Positions 46,560 through 58,394 of a DNA stretch of 64,000 bases are shown here, piece after piece. The notes under the pieces are model-generated. The model was not told where the DNA came from. It did no database searches and saw only the letters and a list, made by a program, of their open reading frames with translations. The stretch spans positions 13,658,107 to 13,722,106 of the forward strand of contig JAVIAB010000047.1 of the NCBI GenBank assembly GCA_032433765.1, given 5' to 3'. The translations under genes were made by a program, and so were the position numbers. The stretch comes from Megaustenia siamemsis (Eukaryota; Mollusca; Gastropoda; Stylommatophora; Ariophantidae). The first letter of the stretch is position 1, and each line of letters starts with the position of its first letter.

Positions 46560-46843
46560 ACTCCATCAATTGGAGCCGCGATTGCTCAGTGGTTAGTGAA
46601 CTGGACTACAAAGGAGAAGGGGTAAGGTTCGATCCCAACCTACGGCATCCGGGTTCACAAAGCCTTAAATGAGTACCGAATTTTTTTTTGGGAAAGTAAA
46701 GCGGCACGGGCGTAATACCGACCACATTACCCCAAAAATCATGTGCCGAAGGTATATAAAAATTATGGTCACTAACACCATATTCCCTATACGCCACTTG
46801 GCGTGATGGGGGCTCATTACATTAATTACTTACTCCATCAGTT
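46560..46843 (+). mobile_element. SINE family 1, plus copy
   Basis: Body 46572-46831. Duplication actccatcaatt (46560-46571) versus actccatcagtt (46832-46843), 12 bp with one change. Confidence 0.9.
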
Positions 46844-46844
46844 A

Positions 46845-47063
46845 TCACATTTCCAAAATTGCATCGGTGTACATTCTGAGTGTTGATGTTTGGTCTATAG
46901 TTCTTGCACCTTCTCTTTGTGCCTTGACTCCACAACATAGAGGAAGGTGGCTACAGGCAGCATTGGTTGAGACATTCCATGACAGGGAGCCAGGAACTTT
47001 CACCGCCTGGTGGGGGCTCCACGGGATGTGCACACCATCGATTTTTCTACACTGGGTCTTCAT
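46845..47063 (-). other. Unrecognised open stretch
   Basis: Both strands are open over about 220 bp of non-repetitive, GC-richer sequence. The minus product includes GVHIPWSPHQAVKVPGSLSW. No family recognised. It lies inside the inverted pair 45719/47125. Confidence 0.25.
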
Positions 47064-47164
47064 GGTGACAGTTTAGATTTAACTTTTATGTTATACATGT
47101 AGCCCAGTGCATCCGATTTCAACATGTTTGTGTATTGTTTTTCCTGTGTCTCGAAGAAATAAAA

Positions 47165-47410
47165 ATATTAGTATATTTGTACTCACTAGTTAGGAAAAAA
47201 CCAGAATGTATTTATGTATGTTCTCATTAGTTTGTAAGAAACCAGAATGTATTTATATATGTTCTCATCAGTTTGTAAGAAACCAGAATGTATTTATATA
47301 TGTTCTCATCAGTTTCGATGAAACCAGAATGTATTTATGTATGTTCTCATCAGTTTCGATGAAACCAGAATGTATTTATGTATGTTTTCATCAGTGTTTG
47401 AAAAAAAAAA
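47165..47410. repeat. 42-bp minisatellite, about 5.5 copies
   Basis: Unit aaaccagaatgtatttatgt followed by atgttctcatcagtttcgatg. Confidence 0.92.
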
Positions 47411-47429
47411 CCGGAATATATATGATGTT

Positions 47430-48425
47430 ATATTCAAGATTGTATCAGTGGTGTCTGATTTATGTGAGCCCAACTCTGTCGATGTGCAATTCAGGTCACC
47501 ACAAATGTGCTACTCTAACCTCAACAATGAGCCTTGCAATTGGAGCACAAATCACGATAGTGTTGGCATGTTCCACATTGATTGCTTTCACATCGGCTCT
47601 CCCCTTATTCCGAGTTATTTTCCTGGTGACATTGCTTTCATGTCTTATATTTAGCTTTATAATAAGTTTTATAATTCAAACGAATTCATTGGTTACATTT
47701 GTGAAATTACCAATTCTCATAACAGTTCACGTCATCCTTTGAAACTTGCAACCACTGATAGCCACATAAAAACACCACATTACTTCAGCTACAGGAGTCA
47801 GCGTAATTAAAAGACTTGCGTTTTGTTATGACAATGAAAAGAACCCACTCGTGTAAATCATTAAAAAAATATTAAAGTTCAGTAACAACGTAGAAGTCGC
47901 CATTACTTAAAAACAAAACAATAGACATAATCCCCTACCCTCTTAATTATTCCTATGATATTTTTGTCATACATGGTTCTTTGCCTATGAAAAAAAGCAC
48001 CGATCCTGAAACATCAAAATATTACAACAAAAGAAAAAAGGAAATTGAAAGATTAATTGTTTGTACCTACATTATGCTAGTTATGTCTGACACGGGTATT
48101 ACATTAAGGGAACAAAGGGCAGACATAACATCAAGCGAAATGGTGTGGCGTAAAAAGTATTGCACACAAAATAAGCAGGGATGAAGTTATACAACAATGT
48201 GAAAGTGATGGGAGTAACAACATATAGAATATAGAAGATTATAGAACATCATAGAATGTAATGGCTGATGCCTCTAACCAGAATGTGCACATTCAAGTTA
48301 CATGACGAGTAGAGTTATATCGCATACAAATATCAGACTCAAGGTAGAAAGGACGGGTTAGAACAATGGTGGATAGATGGAGTTAAAGAGTCACATAGGT
48401 GGATAGATGTTACGGTGTCACAAAG
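47430..48425. other. Intronic stretch without recognised genes
   Basis: An open + frame of about 105-178 codons (47206-47742) is partly the repeat above and partly unrecognised (NLNNEPCNWSTNHDS). No kinase segment or SINE found in 47750-48425. Confidence 0.45.
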
Positions 48426-48429
48426 TAAA

Positions 48430-49735
48430 TTCAAGATAAACAACTCTAGTTACACATCTCTAGACTGGAGATGTTCAGAAAGTTACACATATTGAAATGT
48501 TCAGAAAGTTACACAACTTGAGATGTTAAGAAAGTTACACAACTTGAGATGTTCAGAAAGTTAAACATCTTGAGATGTTCGGAAATTTAAACATCTTGAG
48601 ATGTTCAGAATGTTACACAACTTGAGATGTTCAGAAAGTTACATATCTTGAGATGTTCAGAAAGTTACACAACTTGAGATGTTCAGAATGTTTCACAACC
48701 TGAGATGTTTATAGAGTTACACAACTTGAGATGTTCAGAAAGTTACACATATTGAGATGTTCAGAAATTTACACAACTTGAGATATTCAGAAAGTTGCAC
48801 AACTTGAGATATTTAGTCTGAAAGTTACACAACATAAGATGTTTAGTCTGAAAGTTACACAACTTGAGATGTTCAGAAAGTTACACAACTTGAGATGTTC
48901 AGAAAGTTACACAACATAAGATGTTTAGTCTGAAAGTTACACAACTTGAGATGTTCAGAAAGTTACACAACTTGAGATATTCAGAAAGTTACACAAAATA
49001 AGATGTTTAGTCTGAAAGTTACACAACTTGAGATGTTCAGAAAGTTACACAACTTGAGATGTTCAGAAAGTTACACAACTATGTTCAGAAAGTTACACAA
49101 CTTGTGATGTTCAGAAAGTTACACAACTTGAGATGTTCAGAAAGTTACACAACTTGAGATGTTCAGAAAGTTACACAACTTGTGATGTTCAAAAAATTAC
49201 ACAACTTGAGATGTTTAGTTTTAAAGTTACACAACTTAAGATGTTTAGAAAGTTACACAATTTGAAATGACCTGAAACTACAAATCTTGAGATGTCCAGA
49301 AAACTACACATGCTGAGATATCCAGAAAACTACGCAACCTGAGATGTCTAGAAAACTACACAACCTGAGATGTCCAGAAAACTACACAACCTGAGATGTC
49401 CAGAAAACTACACAACCTGAGATGTCTAGAAAACTACACAACTTTAGATGTCCAGAAAACTACACAACCTGAGATGTCCAGAAAAACTACTCAACCTGAG
49501 ATGTCCAGAAAACTACACAACCTTAGATGTCCAGAAAACTACACAACCTGAGATGTCCAGAAAACTATATAACCTGAGATGTCCAGAATACTACACAACC
49601 TAAGATGTCCAGAAAACTACATAACCTGAGATGTCTAGAAAACTACATAACCTGAGATGTCCAGAAAACTAAATAACCTGAGAGGTCTAGAAAACTACAT
49701 AACCTGTGATGTCCAGAGAACTACATACATTTTCT
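48430..49735. repeat. 26-bp minisatellite, about 50 copies, two sequence blocks
   Basis: Left block unit ttgagatgttcagaaagtta plus cacaac, right block (from about 49255) unit ctgagatgtccagaaaacta plus cacaac. Some left units carry an insertion (tttagtctg). Confidence 0.95.
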
Positions 49736-49869
49736 GTCGCAACACTTGGCGGTACAAGCTGTTGATAAAAAAAAAATAGACATTGCGACAATAAGAAAGA
49801 TCACAGAAAATGAAGCAGAAAACTGCAGTGCCCGTTTGCCTGATTAATTTTTGGGGTCGCAATTAATCT

Positions 49870-50350
49870 TAATCAGAGAAATTAAGTTAAATACAAAAAT
49901 AAAAATTTTCAACTCCAATGTTAAGTCAGTCCTATTATATGGCTGTGAAACATGGAGAAGAACAAAATTGACAATTACGAAGATACAGACTTTCATTATT
50001 GGATGCTTCTGCAGAATAAAAGGATGGAAATGGCAGGACAAAATCACTAACATAGAATTATGGAAATGTACCAGTCAAATACCAGTTGATAAAGAGATAC
50101 AGCGAAGACAATGGCGCTGGATAGGACACACGCTACGGAAGCCAACTGAGAGTATTACACAACAGGCCCTTTTTGGAATCCCCAGAGGAATCGACACAAA
50201 GAGGAAGACCAAGGAATTCTTGGAGAAGACAGATAGAAGCAGAGATGAAGATGATGGGGAAGACTTGGAATGATTTTAAAAGAATGGCAAAAAACAGAAC
50301 GACTTGGAAAGTGTTTGTTGAAGACCTATGCTCCACTGGGAGCTAAAAGG
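49870..50350 (+). pseudogene. LINE family A 3' copy, sense
   Basis: LNTKIKIFNSNVKSVLLYGC, TFIIGCFCRIKGWKWQDKI, QRRQWRWIGHTLRKPTE, then frameshifted tail; ends gctaaaaggtagaagaaaaa. Confidence 0.87.
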
Positions 50351-50674
50351 TAGAAGAAAAAGAATTAATTTTAATACATTTCATATCTTCAGATCTTTCA
50401 ACGTTAACTCCGAGGTAAGACTACTGGACACACTTGTAATAAATGATCCTAAATGCAGTATCAGAAAGAAAAATACATGGAATGGTAAACAAATGAGGCC
50501 GTAAATTCCAGTCTCATTCAGAGGTTACATAAAATCAGCAGATCACAGAGCCGTGGCTCTCAGGGGCGTCTCCAAACTTTGACAAAGGTGCAGCATTGAT
50601 GATATTATCATGTCCCCACTCAGAGTTTAGAAATAACTAAATGAAAACATCACAAAGTTTAATATTGTGTTAGT
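50350..50674. other. Unassigned intronic stretch
   Basis: No feature recognised. Confidence 0.5.
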
Positions 50675-50960
50675 ACATCAACAGGAGGGAACTGCGATAG
50701 CTCAGTGGTTAGTGGACTGGACTACAAAGGACAAGAGGTAGGGTTGGATCCCAACCGACGGCTTCCGGTTCACCCAGCCTTTAATGGGTACCATATTTTT
50801 TTCCGGGAAAGTAAAGCAGCACGGGTGTAATACCGACCACATTACCCAAAAATTCATGTACCGAAGGTCTGTAAAATTTATGGTCACTAACACCATATTC
50901 CCTATACGCCACTTGGCGTGACGGGGGTACTTTACTTTACTTTACTTACATCAACAGGAG
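50675..50960 (+). mobile_element. SINE family 1, plus copy
   Basis: Body 50688-50947; exact 13-bp duplication acatcaacaggag at 50675-50687 and 50948-50960. Tail tactttactttactttact. Confidence 0.93.
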
Positions 50961-51345
50961 CCTCGGTGGCTAAGTGGTTAGTGTGCTCGCTTCCTGACCA
51001 GAAGGATCCGGGATCGATCCCCAGATTTTTCTTCTACCTTTCAGCTCCCTGTGGAGCATAGGTCTTCAACAAACACTTTCCAAGTCGTTCTGTTTCTTGC
51101 CATTCTTTTAAGATCATTCCATGTATTCCCCATTATCTTCATCTCTACTTCTGTCTTTCTCCAAGAATGTCTTGGTCTTCCTCTTTGTCTTTTCCCCTGG
51201 GGATTCCAAAAAGGACCTGTTGTTTAATACTCTCAGTAGGTTTCCGCAGTGTGTGTTCTAGATCCCCAGCAGTGGTGAAATTTTTCGGACTGACAAGGCT
51301 CCGGGGTTCACACGACCTCTAAAAATGGGTACCAGAGATTTTTAA
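50955..51345 (+). mobile_element. SINE family 4, interrupted by LINE A
   Basis: Head ggagcctcggtggctaagtg, ggatcgatccccag as box B, and after the interruption gcagtggtgaaatttttcgg, ggctccggggttcacacgac and gggtaccagagattttt. Confidence 0.8.
51016..51269 (-). pseudogene. LINE family A 3' fragment inserted in SINE 4
   Basis: Insert 51025-51260 starts with the family 3' end (ttctacctttcagctccctg) and breaks off at gtgtgtgttct. Exact 9-bp duplication gatccccag at 51016-51024 and 51261-51269. Confidence 0.88.
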
Positions 51346-51410
51346 AGCTATGGAGAGACATAATCACCTACGCCAGCAGGTACGATACTGGGTGATGAGG
51401 ATGATATATA
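51345..51410 (+). pseudogene. LINE family C extreme 3' end
   Basis: Reads tatggagagacataatcacc, tacgccagcagg, then gatgaggatgat. Confidence 0.7.
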
Positions 51411-51434
51411 TTCAAACAAGGAGCGCAGTAAATC

Positions 51435-51685
51435 AATCATCATCATCATCATCAAGGAACGGGCCTGCTGGCGTAGGTGATCATGTCTCTCCACAACTTT
51501 CGATCTCGACAATTATTTATCATTTGTGTTGTTGACCTTCTGCCAAGCCATTCTCTTAAGCTATCTGGTATTCTTTTCTCTTTGTTTTCCTCTATCTCTT
51601 CGTCTCTCAATTTTTCCAGTTGTTACAATATATTCCAGTTGTTCTCTTCTCATTATATGGCCAAAAAATACAAATTAATAATAAT
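51435..51685 (-). pseudogene. LINE family C 3' fragment, minus
   Basis: Starts at an (ATC)n tail and reads gggcctgctggcgtaggtga, then the reverse of the family C C-terminal tail. Confidence 0.8.
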
Positions 51686-51844
51686 CAACAAAAAAGTTAA
51701 TACGCGCACAAACTTGAATACACTCGCTGTGTTGTGTGTTTGTCTTTAATTGTGAACGTTATATTGGTAAACATAAGTATGTTGTAGTTGTTGTTTTATT
51801 TGTTCTTCCTGCTGCATCAAAATGTTTAAATATCGTTATTGTTC

Positions 51845-52325
51845 ACCATCATCAAGTACCGGGCCAGCTGGCGTAGGTGATCATGTCTCTCCACAACTTT
51901 CGATCTGGACAGTTATTTATTATTTCTGTTGTTGACTTTTTGACAAGTCATTCTCTTAAGCTGTCTGGTATCTTTTCTATTTGCTTCCCTTTATATCTTC
52001 GTCCCTCAATTTTCTCAGTTATTACAATATTTTCCAGCTTTCTGGCCTCTTTCAGAAGGTTTTTATTTCTCTTCTTAGCTGTCTATGGTATTCTCAACAT
52101 TCTTCTGTAAAACTACATTTCTACAGTCTTCAGTTATATTTTTGTCTGCGTCCTATTTTCCATGATTCACATTCATATGTTAAGACTGTTTCTATATTAG
52201 ATTTAAGAGCTCTTTTTCTTGTTTCTGTTGTCAAATATGGATTGCATAATATCTTTCTCGTTCTTTGGGAAAATTGCTTCTTGCCTGAGCTATTCTGCAT
52301 TTGACCTCCGTTGTACTTCTACTAT
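51845..52325 (-). pseudogene. LINE family C copy, minus
   Basis: Second, longer copy: ccgggccagctggcgtaggt to the region encoding KCRIAQARSNFPKERERYYA-like sequence at about 52280; internal deletions. Confidence 0.8.
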
Positions 52326-52640
52326 CTGAGGTTCACATTGTTCCGAGATATTTAAATTCGAAAGGAAAGACAAGTTTTTAAGTTTCCAAAGGTCTGGCCA
52401 GGTTTCTGATGGAAAAAATCGAAAATTTGGAAACCAAAATGTAGGTAAATACAGAAATAGAATAATGATATCAAGGAAGATATGAAAATCACAGAGAATT
52501 ACCCAGAAACTAAAATACAAAAGGGAGGTAATGCGAAGATCTATAATATCTTAACATGTTCATAAAGGGAGCTAAATGATTTAGTTAAACAACTAGTTAT
52601 GGACGGATGTTTGTTTTAAAAAGCAAAGTAGCATAACGCG
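52326..52640. other. Unassigned intronic stretch
   Basis: AT-rich; no feature recognised. Confidence 0.5.
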
Positions 52641-52742
52641 AGACAATACTAGGTAGCTTGGTGTCATGGCATACATTGTAGGTAGAAATTTGTGGAAGGT
52701 CATGTTCGCCTTCGCCAACCGGTGTGGCACATGATGGTGATC
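52640..52742 (+). pseudogene. LINE family B extreme 3' end
   Basis: tagcttggtgtcatggcata then gtcatgttcgccttcgccaa and acatgatggtgatc. Confidence 0.7.
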
Positions 52743-53018
52743 AGCATTTTAGTTCAAATCTTGGAAGTCTCATTCAAGTACATTTCACTCATTCTTAAAA
52801 CTGATATTTTATAGAAGTGGTTTCAATTTGTGACGTAAAACAAAAAAGTAAAGTTTTTGCTAAAGTAGATATATGTAGTAAATAAATGTTAATAGAATAA
52901 TGCACGTAACAAAAAGGTCAAGGATGGGCAAATCTGAGAGTTGCAATCTTTAATATTTAACCACAAAGATTTGTAAATATTGAGATGTAGCTTCTTTTAA
53001 TCACGTTCATTGTATAAT

Positions 53019-53340
53019 TGAGTTATTGAGTTATTTGCGAGTCATCATCATTGCACTCCGAACATGTCCATAGGTGCTCAGATCCTCTCCTCAGCAAGTC
53101 TCGAAGTGTCCAGCGACTGACGACTCCATTTCTGTGTTGGTTGATAAGTCTTCTTATACACCCACTAGGTTTCTCGTTTCTGTCTGTGCCCATCTTAACT
53201 CCCATCTCTTTCATCCGAAGGAGTGACGTGGACTCATGGTTATCGAAGTCCTGTGCCTTTCCAACATCTTGGAGGACATTGATGACGTCCGCCCGATCCA
53301 CTGGTTGACAGTCTTCAACGGCAGGGCAGCTAGATAATCT
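53019..53340 (-). repeat. Interspersed repeat F, long copy with open frame
   Basis: Shares its first 110 bp with 46005-46110. The minus frame 53301-53023 (92 residues) reads ..RRLINQHRNGVVSRWTLRDLLRRGSEHLWTCSEC.. in short pieces; it has a CxxC near the end. Not a family I can name. Being repeated, it is more likely part of a mobile element than a host exon. Confidence 0.5.
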
Positions 53341-53581
53341 GTCCGCTCTTTAATGTACACGTACTCCTACATGTCCAGGGACGGAGACAAAAATGACGTT
53401 ATGTATTTTTGACTTCTGCAATGACTTTACCCATGAATGTATAACAGAAGAGGCAAATGTAGTGTTATCTACCCAGAAAGACACAAATCAGCAAATCAAC
53501 AAAAGTATCGATGACATCTACTGTGCACATGTTTTGTAGAAAGGGCAGACAATTTGTAAGTTTAGGTACGACTTGGGTTAC
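53341..53581. other. Intron downstream of the 90-bp kinase exon
   Basis: Non-repetitive; nothing else recognised. Confidence 0.5.
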
Positions 53582-53671
53582 CTGTGTACGATGTCAGACT
53601 TATGAAGGTGATCAACTGCCGAGACCATCTGTCTCATGTAGACCCGGCTGTCGTCTTCAGATAGGCAACCA
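53582..53671 (-). CDS. Kinase exon: alpha-E helix and VHR
   Basis: Exon of 90 bp, too short to stand out as an ORF. Acceptor gactgtccctcacag at 53672; donor CACAG/gtaacc at 53582-53581. It needs one base from the previous exon (AG+T, Ser) and leaves AG for the next. It translates to SGCLSEDDSRVYMRQ followed by MVSAVDHLHKSDIVH and the first two bases of Arg. This is the alpha-E helix of protein kinases, with the LH pair and the V-H-R entry to the catalytic loop. Phases match exactly on both sides. A 2.2-kb minisatellite begins about 15-20 bp upstream of the acceptor. Confidence 0.9.
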
Positions 53672-53689
53672 CTGTGAGGGACAGTCAAC

Positions 53690-55890
53690 ATCACCCAGGC
53701 ATTATTCCATCAAGAAAAAATCAACATAACTGTCATCATTTCATCAAGAAACAATCAACATCACTCAGTCATCATTCCTTCAAGAAAAAATCAATCAACA
53801 TCACTGTCATCATTTCATCAAGAAACAATCAACATCACTCAGTCATCATTCCATCAAGAAACAAACAATCAGCATCATTCCATCAAGAAACAATCAACAT
53901 CACTGTCATCATTCCATAAAAAAACAAACAATCAGCATAATTCCATCAAGAAACAATCAGTCAACATCACTGTCATCTCTCCATCAAGAAACAAACAATC
54001 AGCATCATTCCATCAAGAAACAATCAACATCACTCAGTCATCATTCCATCAAGAAACAATCAACATCACTGTCAACATTCCATCAAGAAACAAACAATCA
54101 GCATCATTCCATCAAGAAAGAATCAGTCAACATCACTGTCATCACTCCATCAAGAAACAAACAATCAACACCACTCATCTTCATTCCATCAAGAAACAAT
54201 CAGTCAACATCACTCAGCATCATTCCATCAAGAAACAAACAATCAGCATCATTCCATCAAGAAACAATCAGTCAACATCACTCAGCATCATTCCATCAAG
54301 AAACAAACAACCAACATCACTGTCATCATTACATCAAGAAACAATCGATCAACATCACTGTCATCATTCCATCAAGAAATAATCGATCAACATCACTGTC
54401 ATCATTCCATCAAGAAACAAACAATCAACATCACTGTCATCATTCCATCAAGAACCAAACAATCAACATCACTGTCATCATTCCATTAAGAAACAAACAA
54501 TCAAATATCACTGTCATCGTTCCATCAAGAACCAAACAACCAACATCACTATCATCATTTCATCAAGAAACAAAGAATCAAATATCACTGCCATCATTCC
54601 ATCAAGAACCAAACAATCAACATCACTCAGCATCATTCCATCAAGAAAAAAATAACCAACATCACTCAGCATCATTCCATCAAGAAACAAATAACCAACA
54701 TCACTGTCATCATTCCATCAAGAAACAATCAATCATCATCACTATCATTATTCCATCAAGAAACAAATAACCAACATCACTGTCATCATTCTGTCAAGAA
54801 ACAAACGATGAACATCACTATCATCATTTCATCAAGAAACAAAGAATCAAATATTACTGTCATCATTCCATCAAGAAACAAACAATCAACATCACTCAAC
54901 ATCATTCCATCAAGAAACAAACAATCAACATCACTCAGCATCATTCCATCAAGAAACAAACAATCAACATCACTCAGCATCATTCCATCAAGAAACAAAC
55001 AATCAACATCACTGTCATCATTACATCAAGAAACAATCGATCAACATCACTGTCATCATTCCATCAAGAAACAAACAATCAACATCATTGTCATCATTCC
55101 ATCAAGAACAAAACAATCAACATCACTGTCATCATTCCGTCAAGAACCAAACAATCAACATCACTCAACATCATTCCATCAAGAAACAAATAACCAACAT
55201 TGCTGTCATTGTTCCATCAAGAAACAAATAACCAACATTGCTGTCATTGTTCCATCAAGAAACAAACAATCAACATTGCTGTCATTGTTCCATCAAGAAA
55301 CAAATAACCAACATTGCTGTCATTGTTCCATCAAGAAACAAACAATCAACATTGCTGTCATCGTTCCATCAAGAAACAAATAACCAACATTGCTGTCATT
55401 GTTCCATCAAGAAACAAACAATCAACATCACTCGGCATTATTCCATCAAGAAACAAACAATCAACAACACTCAGCATCATTTAATCAAGAAACAAATAAC
55501 CAACATCACTCAGCATCATTCCATCAAGAAACAAACAATCAACATCACTCAGCATCATTCCATCAAGAAACAAACAATCAACATCATTCAGCATCATTCC
55601 ATCAAAAAACAAACAATCAACATCACTCAGCATCATTCCATCAAGAAACAAATAACCAACATCACTGTCATCATTCTATCAAGTAACAAACGATGAACAT
55701 CACTATCATCATTTCATCAAGAAACAAATAATCAACATCACTCAGCATCATTCCATCAAGAAATAAATAACCAACATCACTGTCATCATTCCATCAAGAA
55801 ACAATCAAGTAACATCACTGTCATCATTCCATCAAGAAACAAATAACCAACATCACTCAGCATCATTCCATCAAGAAAGAAATAGTCAAA
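53690..55890. repeat. About 38-bp minisatellite, about 58 copies
   Basis: Unit catcactgtcatcattccatc followed by aagaaacaaacaatcaa, with ctcag in place of ctgtc in many units and blocks of attgctgtcattg at 55195-55420. The array edge forms the region upstream of the 90-bp exon's acceptor. Confidence 0.95.
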
Positions 55891-55959
55891 ATCATTCGAT
55901 ATAATTAATAAATTACACTGAAGACAACACTGAAGAATTTAGAACACTACATGTATCCA

Positions 55960-56965
55960 GCATCATCATCATCATTAAGTGTCGTCTCCGCTTAGAAGAT
56001 TGACTACCCTGGAGCGCCATTCCGCTTCATATCTTGGTTTGATGTTGCAGGTTGTCATAGGCTGACTTGTCCATCTTTTGATGTTACTCGTCCATGTTAG
56101 TCTTGTTCTGCATTTGCCTCAATTATCTTGTATTTTCCCTTCCAAGATTACTTTTTATTAGGCTGCTCTGTATTTTAACATGCCCCCAAAATCTCATTTG
56201 TCATGTTTAAATTGTGTTTAGTTGTTCTCTTTTCATTTTTAGTTGTTGTAAGACTACATCCTATGTTTTCTTTTCTTTCCATCCAATTCTACTTATTCTT
56301 CTATAAATCCACATTTCAAAGGCTTCAATTTTCTGCTGTTTTCTTGTATAATGTCCATGTTTCTGCTTCATATAGGAATGTTGAGAAGATATAACATTTG
56401 CTATTCTTAGTTTTAACCTTGGTGTTATTTGTTTTGATGTTAGTATATTTTTCATGGCTTTAAAATGACTTTTTGTCATTCCTATTCTTTTGTTTATTTC
56501 AGTTGTACATTTCCCATCACTGGTTATAGTATGTCCAAGGTAGTTGTAGCTCTGAACTATCCCCAGGTCTAGACCTTCGATTTTAATCGAAAATACTCAA
56601 AACCTACTACCTGTATGGTTTGAGTATTTTGTTTGTTTATGATCATAATTTTAGTCCTTTTAATATTCATATTTAATCTATATTTTTTGCTTGTCATGTT
56701 TATATAATTAAGCAATTGTTGTAGATCTTTAGAATTTTCTGCTATCATCAGCATATCTTAGGTTATTGATTATCTTTCCATTAATGTTTTGGCCTGGCAT
56801 CTCTGTGATGTTTTTAAAGATTTGCTCAGTTTATAAATTGTAAAGCTTGGTGATATTATGCATCCATGTCTTACTCTTCTTTTTTGTATCAATGGGTGTA
56901 GAGTTTTCCTTGTTATATTTTATTATTGCTGTTTGCTCATCATATAAATTACACATTAGTCGTAT
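55960..56965 (-). pseudogene. LINE family D copy, minus
   Basis: 3' end at the (ATC)n run 55962, then the reverse of GRxRPRLTWTSNIKRWTS, WIYRRISRIGWKEKK, KSHFKAMKNILTSKQITPRL and LQQLLNYINM-type segments. Multiple frames. Confidence 0.85.
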
Positions 56966-57390
56966 GTCTGTGTCTTGTCTACATGCAAGACTATATGCTA
57001 CACTTCAAAAATTTTAACACTGCACAAAACACACGGAAAAAGTGTAACACTACAGGTAACACTTCAGAACCTTCAGCACACAGCGCAACATAAAAAAAAG
57101 ATGGAGTACCATAGACTGTACAACACAAACTTAAACAACGCAGTCAACAGGCTAGAAAGGGCAACAGAACCAACAATACACCACACTACTTACATGCAAC
57201 GCTAGAAAAAAAAAACTATCACTACAGACAAGGCAATAGCTATACATTGAAAACTCATCTATTCATACTTCCAAAGTGTTTTCAGACATCAACAAAGAAT
57301 GAAAATAGAAGTCAACGAATACAACAACTTCTAGTCCAAGATTTAATGCTTGCAAACAACAGGTTCTGCGACAGAACTAGCACAGCGACA
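56966..57390 (+). other. Lead-in to the 33-bp array
   Basis: Non-repetitive; the frame that runs through the array opens at 57247 (MKTHLFILPKCF) and shows no clear signal peptide or splice-supported context. Confidence 0.35.
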
Positions 57391-57392
57391 GA

Positions 57393-58385
57393 GGATAATG
57401 TAACATATACACAACAGTGCTCAGAGGACAATGTAACATACACACAACAGTGCTCAGAGGACAATGTAACATATACACAACAGTGCTCAGAGGACAATGT
57501 AACATATACACAACAGTGCTCAGAGGACAATGTAACATATACACAACAGTGCTCAGAGGACAATGTAACATACACACAACAGTGCTCAGAGGATAATGTA
57601 ACATACACACAACAGTGCTCAGGGGACAATGTAACATACACACAACAGTGCTCAGAGGACAATGTAACATACACACAACAGTGCTCAGAGGATAATGTAA
57701 CATATACACAACAGTGCTCAGAGGACAATGTAACATACACACAACAGTGCTCAGAGGATAATGTAACATATACACAACAGTGCTCAGAGGATAATGTAAC
57801 ATACACACAACAGTGCTCAGAGGACAATGTAACATATACACAACAGTGCTCAGAGGACAATGTAACATACACACAACAGTGCTCAGAGGATAATGTAACA
57901 TATACACAACAGTGCTCAGAGGATAATGTAACATACACACAACAGTGCTCAGAGGATAATGTAACATACACACAACAGTGCTCAGAGGACAATGTAACAT
58001 ACACACAACAGTGCTCAGAGGACAATGTAACATATACACAACAGTGCTCAGAGGATAATGTAACATACACACAACAGTGCTCAGAGGATAATGTAACATA
58101 CACACAACAGTGCTCAGAGGACAATGTAACATACATACAACAGTGCTCAGAGGACAATGTAACATACACACAACAGTGCTCAGAGGACAATGTAAAATAT
58201 ACACAACAGTGCTCAGAGGACAATGTAGCATACACACAACAGTGCTCAGAGGACAATGTAACATACACACAACAGTGCTCAGAGGACAATGTAACATACA
58301 CACAACAGTGCTCAGAGGACAATGTAACATACACACAACAGTGCTCAGAGGACAATGTAGCATACACACAACAGTGCTCAGAGAC
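57393..58385. repeat. 33-bp minisatellite, 30 copies, open frame of 11-residue repeats
   Basis: Unit gaggacaatgtaacatacac followed by acaacagtgctca. In the frame 57247-58392 it encodes 30 repeats of EDNVTYTQQCS, then stops at once after the array. The two common variants (gac/gat and tac/tat) are both silent in this frame. A minus frame is also open. Most likely an intronic minisatellite; coding cannot be excluded. Confidence 0.9.
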
Positions 58386-58394
58386 AAAATAATG

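Noticed and set aside
46940..47063. Additional kinase exon between 45000 and 53500
   Set aside because: The exons at 53582-53671 and 44938-44993 already join in phase with continuous kinase sequence, leaving no gap to fill.
46867..47076. LSVDVWSIV on + resembling kinase alpha-F
   Set aside because: No other kinase motif around it, wrong strand for the kinase gene, and the opposite frame is equally open; chance match.
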